This document shows, piece by piece, positions 9,905 to 21,249 of a stretch of 64,000 nucleotides of DNA. Position 1 is the first letter of the stretch; every line of letters starts with the position of its first letter. Below the pieces are notes generated by a model that saw only the letters and a list, made by a program, of their open reading frames with translations, ran no database searches and had not been told where the DNA came from. A program made the position numbers and the translations under genes. The DNA comes from Paraescarpia echinospica (Eukaryota > Annelida > Polychaeta > Sabellida > Siboglinidae): the NCBI GenBank assembly GCA_020002185.1, contig CM034534.1:13447027-13511026 (forward strand), in the 5' to 3' direction.

Positions 9905-11970
9905 AATCTTGATTTACATAGAAACAAAACTGCTCAATGTCTTCGCCTTCTTTGCAGTGAAAGCTGTAAGTCTCCTGCCTGATGGCAGTGTATCATAGTA
10001 CTGTGACAGGATGTGACACAAGTCACTCATGATTTGCAAACCCTTTCTTATAGCTCTTGTCTCATACAGTTGATTCAGTCCAGACTTTCTCACTCCCACA
10101 ACCTTACTTCCCCTATCAACAATACTGTTCAACCTGCCTCTATTCTTCACACTCAAAGTGCCAAAAGAAGACGTCAAAAAAGATTCAATAAAACTGCGAT
10201 AGAACATCTGCAGAGTCTCAGGACTCACACCAAAGGATCTCAGTCTGAACACGCAGAACATTCTCTGATGACATTTATTTACAATGCAGTTGGTGTTGGT
10301 TTCAAAAGTGAGTTTATTATCCAAAACAGTGCCTAGATATTTATACTCATTCACTCTCTCCACAGTCACTCCCTCAATACACCCCTTCCTTCTAAAGTCT
10401 ACTACCATCTCCCTGGTCTTGTCACACCCTCAGTACCAAGCTCACTCAGACAACCCTTCCTTCTAAAGTCTACTACCATCTCCCTGGTGTTGTCATACCC
10501 TCAGTACCAAACTCACTCACACACCCCTTCCTTCTAAAGTCTACTCCCATCTCCCTGGTCTTGTCACACCCTCAGTACCAAGCTCACTCAGACACCCCTT
10601 CCTTCTAAAGTCTATTACCATCTCCCTGGTGTTGTCACACCCTCAGTACCAAGCAAGCTCACTCACACACCCCTTCCTTCTAAAGTCTACTACCATCTCC
10701 CTGGTCTTGTCACACCCTCAGTACCAAGCTCAGTCAGACACCCTTTCCTTCTAAAGTATACTGCCATCTCCCTGGTGTTGTCACACCCTCAGTACCAAGC
10801 TCACTCAGACACCCCTTCCTTCTAAAGTCTACTACCATCTCCCTGGTCTTGTCACACCCTCAATAACAAGCCCACTCACACACCCCTTCCTTCTAAAGTC
10901 TACTACCATCTCCCTGGTCTTGTCACACCCTCAATAACAAGCCCACTCACACACCCCTTCCTTCTAAAGTCTACTACCGTCTCCCTGGTCTTGTAACACC
11001 CTCAATAACAAGCCCGCTCACACCCCCCTTCCTTCTAAAGTCTACTACCATCTCCCTGGTCTTGTCACACCCTCAATAACAAGCCCACTCACACACCCCT
11101 TCCTTCTAAAGTCTACTACCATCTCCCTGGTCTTGTCACACCCTCAATAACAAGCCCACTCACACACCCCTTCCTTCTAAAGTCTACTACCATCTCCCTG
11201 GTCTTGTCACACCCTCAATAACAAGCCCACTCACACACCCCTTCCTTCTAAAGTCTACTACCGTCTCCCTGGTCTTGTCACACCCTCAATAACAAGCCCA
11301 CTCACACACCCCTTCCTTCTAAAGTCTACTACCGTCTCCCTGGTCTTCTCCCCATTCAAGATCCAAATCATCAGTATATTATATATAGTAAAAAAACAGG
11401 TGACAAAACTGTCCCCTGGGGCCTGTGGGGCACTGGTGGGTGTTGTTTTTACCAGAGACAAAACATTTTGATACCTGACAACCTGAGATCTGTTGATAAG
11501 GAAGTCAGTCAACCACACAATCAATTTAGGGCTAACATTCAGGCTAGTCAGCTTTTCTGCTAGCAAATGAGGGTGTGTATTGTTGAACGCTGACAAATAA
11601 TCTATAAACAGGATTCTGGCAAAAGATCCAGCCTTGTCTAGATGGAAATATATATCATGAAGAACTGATAGAATGGCATCTTTTACTCCTACGTTCCTCT
11701 TATATGCAAACTGCAGAGAGTCTAGTTTGCCTTCCGTCTGTTTGAGTAATTGGTGCAGCATTATTCTCTCAAAGCAATTCATGATAATGGGGGTAAGAGC
11801 AATTGGACGAGAATCATTAAATTCCACTGGGATGGGTTTTTTAGGCACTGGGCAAATAATCAACATTTTATGGTATTTGAGCTGGCTAATAAATTGAAAA
11901 GTCTGGCAAAAACGTCAGAGAGCTGTATGCTGCTTGCCGTCAGTATTCTTCCACTGAGGTTATCAGGCCC
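9905..11970 (-). mobile_element. CR1/Rex1-like LINE, broken (left copy)
   Basis: A minus-strand non-LTR retrotransposon. Reverse-transcriptase fragments lie at 11,258-11,866: IICPVPKKP, RPIALTPIIMNCFERI, LQFAYKRNVGVKDAIL and FIDYLSAFN, the palm segment. A C-terminal part is at 9,914-10,408: VDFRRKGC, NEYKYLGTVLDNKLTF and the end DTLPSGRRLTAF. The order matches Rex1/CR1-type LINEs, in which VVDFRR and KFLG follow the polymerase. The catalytic YxDD segment is deleted (the frame jumps from FTIYNIL to NGEKTRE). Between the two parts lies a 71-bp minisatellite. The 5' half with the endonuclease is absent. The part left of 10,862 is near-identical to the right arm; the part right of it is clearly diverged from the right copy. 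Confidence 0.85.
10395..11345. repeat. 71-bp minisatellite inside LINE (left)
   Basis: About 13 units carrying tctactaccatctccctggt. The six units nearest the arm match the right-arm array unit for unit, including private changes: tactccc, a 4-bp insertion giving caagcaagct, and tatactgcc. From 10,863 on, every unit carries caataacaagccc instead of cagtaccaagctc, so a different array family starts there. Confidence 0.92.
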
Positions 11971-11974
11971 TGTA

Positions 11975-12125
11975 CAGTTCCCAGGAACAGCTTGTTGCTT
12001 CCAGGAACAGTTGGTTATTTCCAGGAACAGTTGCATTGTTCCAGGAATAGTTGTATGGTTCCAGGAACAGTTGCTTGCTTCTAGGAACAGTTGCTTGGTT
12101 CCAGGAATGACTGCTTGGTTCTTAA
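11975..12125. repeat. 20-bp repeat, ccaggaacagttg type
   Basis: Seven or so imperfect units (ccaggaacagttgcttgctt). It abuts the 5' truncation of the left LINE and lies upstream of the first helicase exon seen. Confidence 0.85.
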
Positions 12126-12434
12126 TACAGCTGCTATATTTATTTTCTACATGCTAGTGTTATGTCTATTAATCAGCAGGAGATTGTGGTGGTGTATTTT
12201 TATTTTTAAATCATATTTGTTCAGTGTAAATAGTAGCTGTGAACATTTTCTTTAATTATTAATATTAACAAGCAGTGATTTACCATTAATACATTTATTT
12301 ATTTATTTATAATATGTATATTAATGCGACCAAGGGAAATAGTAACTTTAGTGAAATATATATATATATATATTACTAATAAACTATTATAGTGAAATAT
12401 TCATGACGTGTAATAGTATTGGTTGTATTGACAG

Positions 12435-12590
12435 AACATAGTAGCAACAATTCAGCCATACTGTCGGAATGCTGACGAGTTGGAGCTCGTAGCTCGACAT
12501 CGTATCATCGTGTGTACATGCAGCAGCGCCGCCCTACTGGGCTCTTTGTCACTCTCCTCGGGCCACTTCACACATGTGTTTGTTGACGAG
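12435..12590 (+). CDS. MOV10L1: Helicase exon a (ends in VFVDE)
   Basis: 52 codons between acceptor gacag and donor gtgtgt, phase 0 at both ends. It carries NIVATIQPYC at the start and HFTHVFVDE at the end; the intron splits motif II between E and AG. Confidence 0.88.
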
Positions 12591-15500
12591 GTGTGTCACT
12601 TTATTATCTTCCTTGTTAATTTGTTACTGCTGATTTACTAACACTAATTATATGTAAAAAATTTGCAGCATGCGTGATTGTAAAAGCTTAGTGTGGTTTA
12701 CATCAAAATTGTTGGATTGAATGAAGTTAGAACTTCAAAGTAATTATATATACACATGTGTTTGGAAATGGTGTTTGAGAAATTATCACTTTGTATGGAA
12801 GCCATGATGTCAGTATGTAATTATAGACATTACACACTGTCAGGTCACGACCATCTTTGGAATTATTTGAGTTCGCCATTCAGAAAAAATGACTTGAAAG
12901 CCTCCCTTTAAGCTGGAAATCATGAACAGGAATGTGCAACTGTCATGAATGCAAACACCCAATGAGGATTTAGGGCAGGCCGCAGATTCAAAAACATAAT
13001 ACTCAGTGTTTAAAGGAAGTAGATTGTTAAACCTTTTTTATCTGGAAACTCTCCATTGTAGGCTGGTCAAGCAACAGAGCCAGAGTGTCTCATCTCTACG
13101 TGTCTACTTTCTGGCAGTGATGGACAGGTAAGTTAAATCATGACATTATTTTCTGAATGATATGCAAATGTTAGCTATCATCTCTGAATGAAAATGAGTA
13201 GATGAAACCATTAAAGATTTAACTAAATAAATTTCAATATGTACATTGTATAGGCATGATCCCGAAAAATCAGTACAAACGCTACACAAAATTGGTGTCT
13301 TGATAGCAGCTGTTGTACATAGATATATTTTTCAAGAAAATATAATTTATTTTCATATCCCAGTTTGTAGGAGTGTAAACCCGACTTCATACAAACAGTT
13401 TTTTGTATTATGGTGACTGAAATGCAAAAACAATAATTAATGAAGTTGCACACTGGCTGATGTAACTAGTCTCCTACCACACTGGCTGATGTAACTCTAG
13501 TCTCCTACCACACTGGCTGATGTAACTCTAGTCTCCTACCACACTGGCTGATGTAACTCTAGTCTCCTACCACACTGGCTGATGTAACTCTAGTCTCCTA
13601 CCACACTGGCTGATGTAACTCTAGTCTCCTACCACACTGGCTGATGTAACTCTAGTCTCCTACCACAGAGGAGACTAGAGTTAAATGATATGTTCGTGTA
13701 CATGGATGTATTGTGGTCATCCCATCGAGACACCTGAGTACCGATGTAGACCCTTCCCTCTCTCCTGACAGACTGTCCTGGCAGGAGACCCTCTGCAGCT
13801 CGGTGCGGTACTGCGAAGTCACCACGCCAAGCAGTACCACCTCGACCTCTCCCTGCTTGAGAGACTTATCCAGCGCCCACTCTACAGACGAGACGAATCA
13901 AAGTTTGCTGACCATGGCAGTTACGACCCTTTCCTCGTGAGTTGGTTAGATGCTATACAGCAATTTGGTTTATTTCATGCACATTTTAACTAGATCTTGG
14001 TAGGTGAGGTGGGAAACAGAAAGTTTGGGCAAGCATAAACATCTGAGTTTAACCTGTTCCTGTAAAAAGTCCACTTTTGTGAGCTTCTCAGGTTGTACAG
14101 TAGATGGCACCACAAGCTTCCCTCGTGATAGAGTAGGAGGCGCCGGTGTTGTTGCCTCAGACTAATACAGTTAGGAGACTTATAATCGTCTACCAGAATA
14201 TGGTAGATGGTCCAATTCATAAGATATGTATCACACAGACGTGAATTAGCCAATGGAAGTTATCAGCAGTTTTAAAGTAAAATTTATATTATCGAAAGAA
14301 CAATAGTTCCTGTGGAAATTATTAAATGCTCCTGTCAAATGTTGGTTTAAATCCTGAGTGTGTTCCAAGCTTCTTTATTTTAATGAAGACCAACAAACCA
14401 AAACGTCACGGTAAAAAGGTAAATAGACTGTCAAACAAGTAATAAGAATTCGGGTTATTTAAGTTATGTTAATAAAGATTAATTTGTTTTAGGTGACCAA
14501 GTTGATAGAGAACTATCGCTCCCATCCTGCATTGCTGCAACTTCCGTCAGAACTCTTCTATGATGGAGAGCTGCAGTGTTCGGGAGACACCAGCGTCACA
14601 GAGTGTATGTGTGACTGGGACATGCTGCCAAATAAGGACGGCTGCCCCCTCATCTTCCATGGCATGCGGGTGGGTGAAATTTTGTAGGATGAACTATTTA
14701 CACATTGCAGATAGGCTCAGCAAAATTACGACTATGGTGTCAATAATGTCACATTTCACTGCAGACCACTCCATTATGCAAGATATACAACACCCAAAAC
14801 CAATACTCACAAAATCACAAAAGTATTTTTTGCAAATAATTAGACATCATTATATTTCTAGTTATACTACATAAACTAACATAATTTTAAACTACAGTGC
14901 AACAAACTTATAACGAGTTCGTTATATCCGTTAATTCGTTATTTGTGTACGCGTTTATCCGCTAGGTGGCAATGTTGTATGTGACAGTTTTTAAACTATT
15001 CGCCAGGTGTCTATGAAGTGCTAAGATATTTTGTTGTGTAACATTGATTTAGATGACACAGTTACAAATGTTACTATTAAATGTAGTTTTAACAGTCGTC
15101 TTTGAAAAAGTAACAAAATACAATATGACATAGACACATGGTGAGCACGTCGCATCCAAGCACACTAAAACACGAACTGTGGCAAGATGGAACCACGGTA
15201 ACTACTACTTCTTGTACAACACACACAGAATGACACCAGTTATTCTGCTTTGAAGAAGTCCTCCAGTGTCGTTTGTTTGTTGTTGGCTAGGGCACCAGAC
15301 AACAGAAAATCCTCGAGTCAGTCGCATTGCGCTGCAGCGCCATTTGACTGCGTAGTCCTGTTATGGATGAACTGTCATATAACGCGCAGCTAACAATCAC
15401 CTTTGATGATTTCCCTCTGTTTCTGTTTAATAATCGGCAAATCCCAGCTGGGTATCGCGCCAATGATGTTGGTTGCTCTATGAGCATTGCGCACGGCCTA

Positions 15501-17427
15501 GCAGTTCCTTAAATTGTGGAGCGTCCTTTGCATTAACAAATGACGCTTCTAGGATATTCCATACAGTTAAAGTGCTGGGAAAAAATTAGTTTCTATATTC
15601 TTCAGTGTTGGCTCTGATGTGTTTATGTTTGTAAGGATGACTTGAGCATGTGCAGGTACTAAAATGTTTCTGGATGGGACAGCAATTTGATTGTGGATGA
15701 TTTTGAACATAAGTAATAATCGGAGGTTCCTTCTCCTTTCCTCGAGATTTGACCAACCTAAATCTTTTATCATATTTGTTACGCTGCTATTGTAATTGTA
15801 GTCGCCTTTTATGAAGCGGGCTGCTCTTCTTTGTATTTTCTTGAGTGTGTTTATGTCTTTTTGTAAGTGTGGATCCCATACTTCACAGCCGTATTCTAGA
15901 ATGGGGTGGATAAGGGTAATATAAGCTCTTTCTTTTAGGACCTGCAGACATGATTTTAGATTTCTCCTTAAGAATAATAAAGTGGCATTGGCTTTGTTGC
16001 AAGTTTGGGAGATATGTGTTGACCAGGATAGGTTGTCCGTGACCATTACCCCAAGATATTTCCCTGTGTCAACTTGTTTTAGTATATGATTGCCAAGTGA
16101 GTATGATCTGGATAATGTATTTGAATTTGGAGTTCTGGTGATTCGCATTACATTGCTGCACTTTGTTGCATTAAAGTGCATACCCCAATCTTTTCCCTAT
16201 TTATTGAGAGCGTTTAAGTCGGTTTGAAGGGCCAACTGGTCCGTCTGTGTTTGGACGGGTCTGTATAACAGACAATCGTCTGCAAACAGACACTTGCAAG
16301 GGTAGGTCATTTACATATAGTAAAAATAACAGAGGGGCTAAAACAGTACCCTGAGGCACGCCTGACTCAACATTGACATTATCTGAAAAACTCCCTTCTA
16401 CAAGGACTCTCTGGGTACGGTGTTTAAGAAAGTTAGCTATCCAGCGATGTGTGTTATCATTAATTTTATGCCATAATGACTGAGTTTACAAAGAAGTTTG
16501 TTGTGGGGTACAGTGTCGAAAGCTTTAGAGAAATCTAGGATAACAAGGTCCACTTGGATCTTACTATCCCTGAATTTTTGCAGATCTTGAAGAGTTGTTA
16601 CTAGTTGTGACTCGCGTGAATGCTGTTTTCTAAAACCATGTTGGACAGGAGTTAAAATGTAATACTCATCAAGATGTTTACGGACATGCGAGCAGATGAT
16701 ATGTTCAAGTAGTTTACACGCTACATTGACCCAACACATGCAGAATGACACCAGTTAATCTGCTTTGAAGAAGTTCTTCGACGTTTGTTTGCTGTTGGCT
16801 AGGGCACCAGACAAAAGGAAATCCTCAAGCCAGTGGCAGTGCGCTGCAGCGTCGTCTGACTGCGTCGCCATGTTACGAATGAGTTCCCTCATAGACCTAA
16901 TTACTTTGGTACTGGCGGTCTGCGCGGCCATGGCATGGCTTCCAGGTCACGGGCGGGAAGTATTTGCGAACAACCGGGCGATTTTCAGTTGGGACAGAAA
17001 TTTGTTATAAGGCGAAATTTGTTCAGGAAAAGGTCTTCGTAATAACCATGAATTCGTTATATCCATGTTCGTAATATACGTGAACGCTTATAATGGAAAA
17101 GATAGGGGAAAAATCCGTACGTAAGAAATTGTTTCGTTATATCCGTCAATTCGTTGTATCCATGTTCATTATAAGCATGTTGCACTGTATAACATATTAT
17201 CGACACAACCAGTGGTCAAAACTGAAGCAGACTGGCTTTGATTTGCTTAATTCCAGCAGTTTGCGTAATGCATAAAAAAAACAGTTAACTGTCAGGGTTG
17301 TTTGATTTGTGTCTGTTTATCAAAATGTTTTGTTACCTTGAGTGTATGTTGCAGGGTGAAGACATGCGAGAGGGTAACAGCCCCTCTTGGTTCAACCCCG
17401 TGGAGGTGATGCAGGTAGTGAAGTACG
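12435..17427 (+). CDS. MOV10L1: Mov10/Mov10L1-family SF1 RNA helicase, partial
   Basis: Five phase-0 exons: 12,435-12,590, 13,062-13,127, 13,772-13,936, 14,493-14,669 and 17,355-17,427, the last cut by the N gap. They encode about 212 residues of the superfamily-1 helicase core. In order these are RHRIIVCTCSSAAL (motif Ic region), VFVDEAGQATEPE (motif II, DEAG), LAGDPLQLGAVLRS (motif III), VTKLIENYRSHPALL (motif IV) and REGNSPSWFNPVEVMQVVKY. The order and the SPSWFNP and YRSHPALL blocks fit Mov10L1/Armitage-type proteins, ATP-dependent 5'-3' RNA helicases of the piRNA/RNA-silencing pathway; Mov10 proper is the alternative. The Walker A exon upstream and motifs V-VI downstream are not found in the window. 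A pogo-like element lies in the last intron. No frameshift or stop is seen inside the exons. Confidence 0.88.
13062..13127 (+). CDS. MOV10L1: Helicase exon b (AGQATEPECLI)
   Basis: 22 codons between acceptor ttgtag and donor gtaagt. It completes the DEAG box and gives the conserved EPECLI helix. Confidence 0.9.
13448..13685. repeat. 31-bp tandem repeat ending in a hairpin
   Basis: Seven units of cacactggctgatgtaactc followed by tagtctcctac. The last unit runs into an inverted copy of its own end: taactctagtctcct (13,647-13,661) pairs with aggagactagagtta (13,669-13,683), a perfect 15-bp stem with a 7-base loop. It lies in a helicase intron. Confidence 0.92.
13772..13936 (+). CDS. MOV10L1: Helicase exon c (motif III)
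   Basis: 55 codons from acceptor tgacag to donor gtgagt, phase 0. It starts TVLAGDPLQLGAVLRS and ends GSYDPFL. Confidence 0.9.
14493..14669 (+). CDS. MOV10L1: Helicase exon d (ENYRSHP)
   Basis: 59 codons from acceptor ttttag to donor gtgggt, phase 0. It holds VTKLIENYRSHPALL, FYDGELQCS and PLIFHGMR. Confidence 0.9.
15225..15365. repeat. 140-bp direct repeat, copy 1
   Basis: Matches 16,733-16,877 with modest divergence (shared gttggctagggcaccagaca and gcgctgcagcg). The pair brackets the LINE fragment. It is long for a target-site duplication, so it may instead be overlapping ends of two related DNA elements. Confidence 0.75.
15555..16735 (-). mobile_element. Jockey/CR1-like LINE fragment inside pogo-like element
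   Basis: On the minus strand, 16,437-16,751 encodes RT palm segments (ACKLLEHIICSHV, LTPVQHGFRKQHS, VDLVILDFSKAFDTVPH). 15,567-16,181 encodes the C-terminal part (GKYLGVMVTDNLSW, HPILEYGCEVWDPH, KKIQRRAARFI). The YADD region between them is frameshifted, and no endonuclease is seen, so the element is dead and 5'-truncated. Confidence 0.85.
16733..16877. repeat. 140-bp direct repeat, copy 2
   Basis: Partner of 15,225-15,365. It directly follows the 5' truncation of the LINE fragment. Confidence 0.75.
17355..17427 (+). CDS. MOV10L1: Helicase exon e, cut by gap
   Basis: From acceptor ttgcag: 24 codons plus one base, GEDMREGNSPSWFNPVEVMQ then VVKY, running straight into the N block. It joins exon d in phase 0 as HGMR-GEDMREG. 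Confidence 0.88.
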
Positions 17428-18427
17428 NNNNNNNNNNNNNNNNNNNNNNNNNNNNNNNNNNNNNNNNNNNNNNNNNNNNNNNNNNNNNNNNNNNNNNNNN
17501 NNNNNNNNNNNNNNNNNNNNNNNNNNNNNNNNNNNNNNNNNNNNNNNNNNNNNNNNNNNNNNNNNNNNNNNNNNNNNNNNNNNNNNNNNNNNNNNNNNNN
17601 NNNNNNNNNNNNNNNNNNNNNNNNNNNNNNNNNNNNNNNNNNNNNNNNNNNNNNNNNNNNNNNNNNNNNNNNNNNNNNNNNNNNNNNNNNNNNNNNNNNN
17701 NNNNNNNNNNNNNNNNNNNNNNNNNNNNNNNNNNNNNNNNNNNNNNNNNNNNNNNNNNNNNNNNNNNNNNNNNNNNNNNNNNNNNNNNNNNNNNNNNNNN
17801 NNNNNNNNNNNNNNNNNNNNNNNNNNNNNNNNNNNNNNNNNNNNNNNNNNNNNNNNNNNNNNNNNNNNNNNNNNNNNNNNNNNNNNNNNNNNNNNNNNNN
17901 NNNNNNNNNNNNNNNNNNNNNNNNNNNNNNNNNNNNNNNNNNNNNNNNNNNNNNNNNNNNNNNNNNNNNNNNNNNNNNNNNNNNNNNNNNNNNNNNNNNN
18001 NNNNNNNNNNNNNNNNNNNNNNNNNNNNNNNNNNNNNNNNNNNNNNNNNNNNNNNNNNNNNNNNNNNNNNNNNNNNNNNNNNNNNNNNNNNNNNNNNNNN
18101 NNNNNNNNNNNNNNNNNNNNNNNNNNNNNNNNNNNNNNNNNNNNNNNNNNNNNNNNNNNNNNNNNNNNNNNNNNNNNNNNNNNNNNNNNNNNNNNNNNNN
18201 NNNNNNNNNNNNNNNNNNNNNNNNNNNNNNNNNNNNNNNNNNNNNNNNNNNNNNNNNNNNNNNNNNNNNNNNNNNNNNNNNNNNNNNNNNNNNNNNNNNN
18301 NNNNNNNNNNNNNNNNNNNNNNNNNNNNNNNNNNNNNNNNNNNNNNNNNNNNNNNNNNNNNNNNNNNNNNNNNNNNNNNNNNNNNNNNNNNNNNNNNNNN
18401 NNNNNNNNNNNNNNNNNNNNNNNNNNN
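17428..18427. other. Assembly gap of exactly 1,000 N
   Basis: A fixed-length scaffold gap, so its true size and the relative order and orientation of the two contigs are unproven. The right-hand contig starts in a gcag/caga simple repeat. Confidence 0.99.
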
Positions 18428-18480
18428 GCAGGCAGGCAGGCAGACTGACCGGCGCAGGCAAGCAGACAGACAGGAGGACT
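18428..18480. repeat. GCAG/CAGA simple repeat at contig edge
   Basis: gcaggcaggcaggcagactg followed by caagcagacagacagg-type units. Simple repeats of this kind often end contigs. Confidence 0.85.
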
Positions 18481-20515
18481 GACGTACTGTCTCAAACTTA
18501 TAGACAGACATTCTAACAGACAAACACAGAGGTTGGAGAAGAGAGAGTTTCGAGGAGAGAAGGAGAGTTGGCCGGAGAAGGGGGGAAAACAGAAATACTT
18601 TTTATAGAGAGAGATATGGACAGGGAGTCAGAGACAGCGTGCTGGTTGCGACTACAAAATCGCTACACTGTAGTCAAGCAACCAATGCTACATTATTAAA
18701 TTGCGTCGGCTGTTCTAATAGTATACGTGTTAAACCGCATGTAATTAATCAGTCACCCAATATATACTTGTCTGAACTTGTACAGACAACGAGTCGGAGA
18801 AACTTGTTTTAGCTAAGTACTTATTTTATCTAGTAACCATCACATTATCCAAAGTCAAAGGTATGCACACGACATACCTATACATCACAATAATTAGCTA
18901 AAATGCTTGCTAGATGTGTAAGTCGTCTGTAAACACAATTTAACATTATACGACACAACACTGCTAAACTCGTCATACTATAGCTGGCTTGCCCGAAGTG
19001 ACAGTAATGGGGCAATTGACAAGAAACAATTTACAAGTTACGCATTATTCTAATAATATCACTATTATAACATGTAAACATGAAAAAATAACTCACCAGG
19101 CCGTGTATATTGATACTCGAAATTACGGAGGCGAGAGAACTGTACGTATATCTTTGTGGACACGTCCATGATCCCTAGCAAACTGCGACTGGGTGTGGCT
19201 CTAGCTACCCTACATGCGTCTGGCGGCTGACATGACAATAGCCTATGCAACCGCTTGCACGAAGCAATTCCGCCAGGGTTACGTAATATATTGTACTTCT
19301 TGTGTTACAGATTCTTACATGTCAACCGGCCCAAAGCACGATCGGATTATATGCCCACCAACATTATTATTTGTAAGTTTACAACTTCATATTTACTCCT
19401 TTCCAAACATGTTTTTTTTCGTTTTGTTATGCCATTATATCCAATTATCATCTTCGCGAGTTGCACGCATGACTTGATTTTAACTAATGACTTATTTTGA
19501 TTTGTTTGCTCTATAATATGTTTCAACCAATATTCAATAAATAGTAAATGAAATTATTACCGAATATATCAAAAATCTCACATGTCATCATACATAGAAG
19601 ACTCCGGTAATTTGGGCATGTGTGTCGTACACCAAACGAAAACCCCTTAAACGTAGCTTTCATACAAGCTATTTGTATACTAGAAGATCTGTTTTGTGAA
19701 GCGCAGTAATCCAGTCCTAATAACATCGAGCGAGCGCGCTTACAAAGAAGCATTAAGCAAAGAGGCCGTAATATATCGTGTTTCCTGTAAACTGTTAACT
19801 GTTAAGGATGAAAGCACAGTTACTTCATAAAATATCAAAGTGTTTATTGGTTAGTTATGCATTATAACATGGTAATATTTTGTATATTCATAACATCGTA
19901 CTTGTATAACCCTAACCATTGCATACTGGCGGACATGACATCGGTAGTTGGGGAAATGTTTACTTTTTTAATTCCCTCAAGCGGACTCTTTGTCGTAGCT
20001 GAGGTTGTGTCGCAACCTATGCACAAGTCTAATGGCATCAGCTCAACATTTTAACAGGCCTGAATTCTCCACACTGGCATCGCAAGATACGAACAGAATA
20101 CGTAGATAGTTGATCGATGTAGACCGTCAGACTCTTAATTGAGATTGCATATCCGACGGCTGGGCGACTGCAAAATAAAACAACTTGATATTGATCGTGT
20201 ATCCAAATGGAAGGTACGCTATTAAGATACAGTTTAGAAAGAAGTTATTTTGCTTGAAGACGATCATGAAATGTGATTTTGTTTCAACAATAAGTTTGGC
20301 CCTGCCTGACATATATAACCTCAATCATACGCACGCAATCACGCATGGACGCTAGACATATGTGACGTAACCTTTACTTTAATAAGGTATACGCAATCTA
20401 GCTGGTGATGAACCATTTCTGCTAAAAGGATTTGGCATTGATAATTAATTGTGTATGTTAACAAGTTCAAAAGCCCCACTCACTATGGCCAAGCTGACCA
20501 AAAAAGTATTGGAAA
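18481..20515. other. No gene recognised
   Basis: No helicase C-terminal exon (motif V or VI) and no other exon was recognised on either strand. A weak dispersed-repeat character is the only feature. Confidence 0.5.
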
Positions 20516-21010
20516 ACAAGATGCTCACTGAGAACACCAATATGACAGTATAACAGGCTTATGTGCTGAGCACGGGCCCTCCTCTATGGCAGCAAATCGT
20601 GGACCACCTACATGCGCAAAGAGTGCCGATTCAACACCTCAATCCATATGCGTTGCCTCGATCGCATCTGCAGTATTACCTAGCAGGACCGTGTCCCTTA
20701 CAGCGACATGTTGGACCGTACGTGCTAGGATCGATTCCCCAGCATGTACTCCCTGCTGAACCAGAAACGTCTCCGCTCGCTGGGCCTGGCATGGAGAATG
20801 ACCGCTTGCCGAAAGTCATCCTCTATGGACAACTCGCCACTGAGCGAAACTAGTGGTACGCCCAGCCCTCAGATTCAATGATGTATGTAAGCGCGACCTG
20901 AAAACCTGCAACATCGATTAGCTCAGAAGGCTGAGAGGCAGAGGCCGAAAATCACACTGCTTGGCGTCACACTGCTTGGCATCAGACTGTATGCAGAGGC
21001 ATATTGGATG
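20515..21010 (+). mobile_element. RTE-like LINE 3' fragment
   Basis: A broken plus-strand frame gives SWTTYMRKECRFNT, CLDRICSITWQDRVP and DVCKRDLKTCNID, the usual C-terminal tail after the polymerase in craniofacial-development-protein-2-like LINEs. Several frameshifts and stops are present. Confidence 0.7.
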
Positions 21011-21249
21011 TGTTGACGGAAAGAGACACTATATTATAGCATATGGCTGAGAAGAGATCTAGAATACGGAACAAATATAAGTAAATATAATAATATACAT
21101 TCTTCAATATTAATGGTGGTGGAGGTGGGAAACGTCGACGTTCGTGCCACTGGACCTTGTAACGGTCATCACCTGGTCTATGATGACCCGCCCATGTACT
21201 TCTAACCTTATCTCACCTTAGACAGCGATGCCCTAACTCGGCATCCTCG

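Larger units (their letters stand above)
1..10862. repeat. Left arm of giant inverted duplication
   Basis: Reverse complement of 51,618-63,095. Paired coordinates sum to 63,095 at the outer end, 63,053 between about 1,060 and 5,600, and 62,480 from about 6,280 to 10,862. There is thus no net length change over two blocks of about 4.5 kb each; the offsets come only from a 42-bp insertion near 930 and a 573-bp copy-number difference in a 46-bp minisatellite. The few open frames compared between arms differ by single residues. The arm runs off the left window edge, so its outer limit is unknown. Its inner limit is 10,862, where three fixed differences per minisatellite unit begin. Confidence 0.95.
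14895..17187. mobile_element. pogo/Tigger-like (Tc1/mariner) transposon, 2.3 kb
   Basis: The ends are cagtgcaac...gttgcactg flanked by TA on both sides, the TA target duplication of Tc1/mariner elements. Both termini carry ttataacga / ttcgttatatccgt motifs typical of pogo/Tigger ends. No transposase gene is recognisable. A minus-strand LINE fragment lies inside, bordered by a direct repeat of about 140 bp (15,225-15,365 and 16,733-16,877). It sits in the last visible helicase intron. Confidence 0.75.

Noticed and set aside
17292..18523. 350-396 aa open frames around 17.3-18.5 kb
   Set aside because: Almost entirely N; only the 73 bp of helicase exon e are real.
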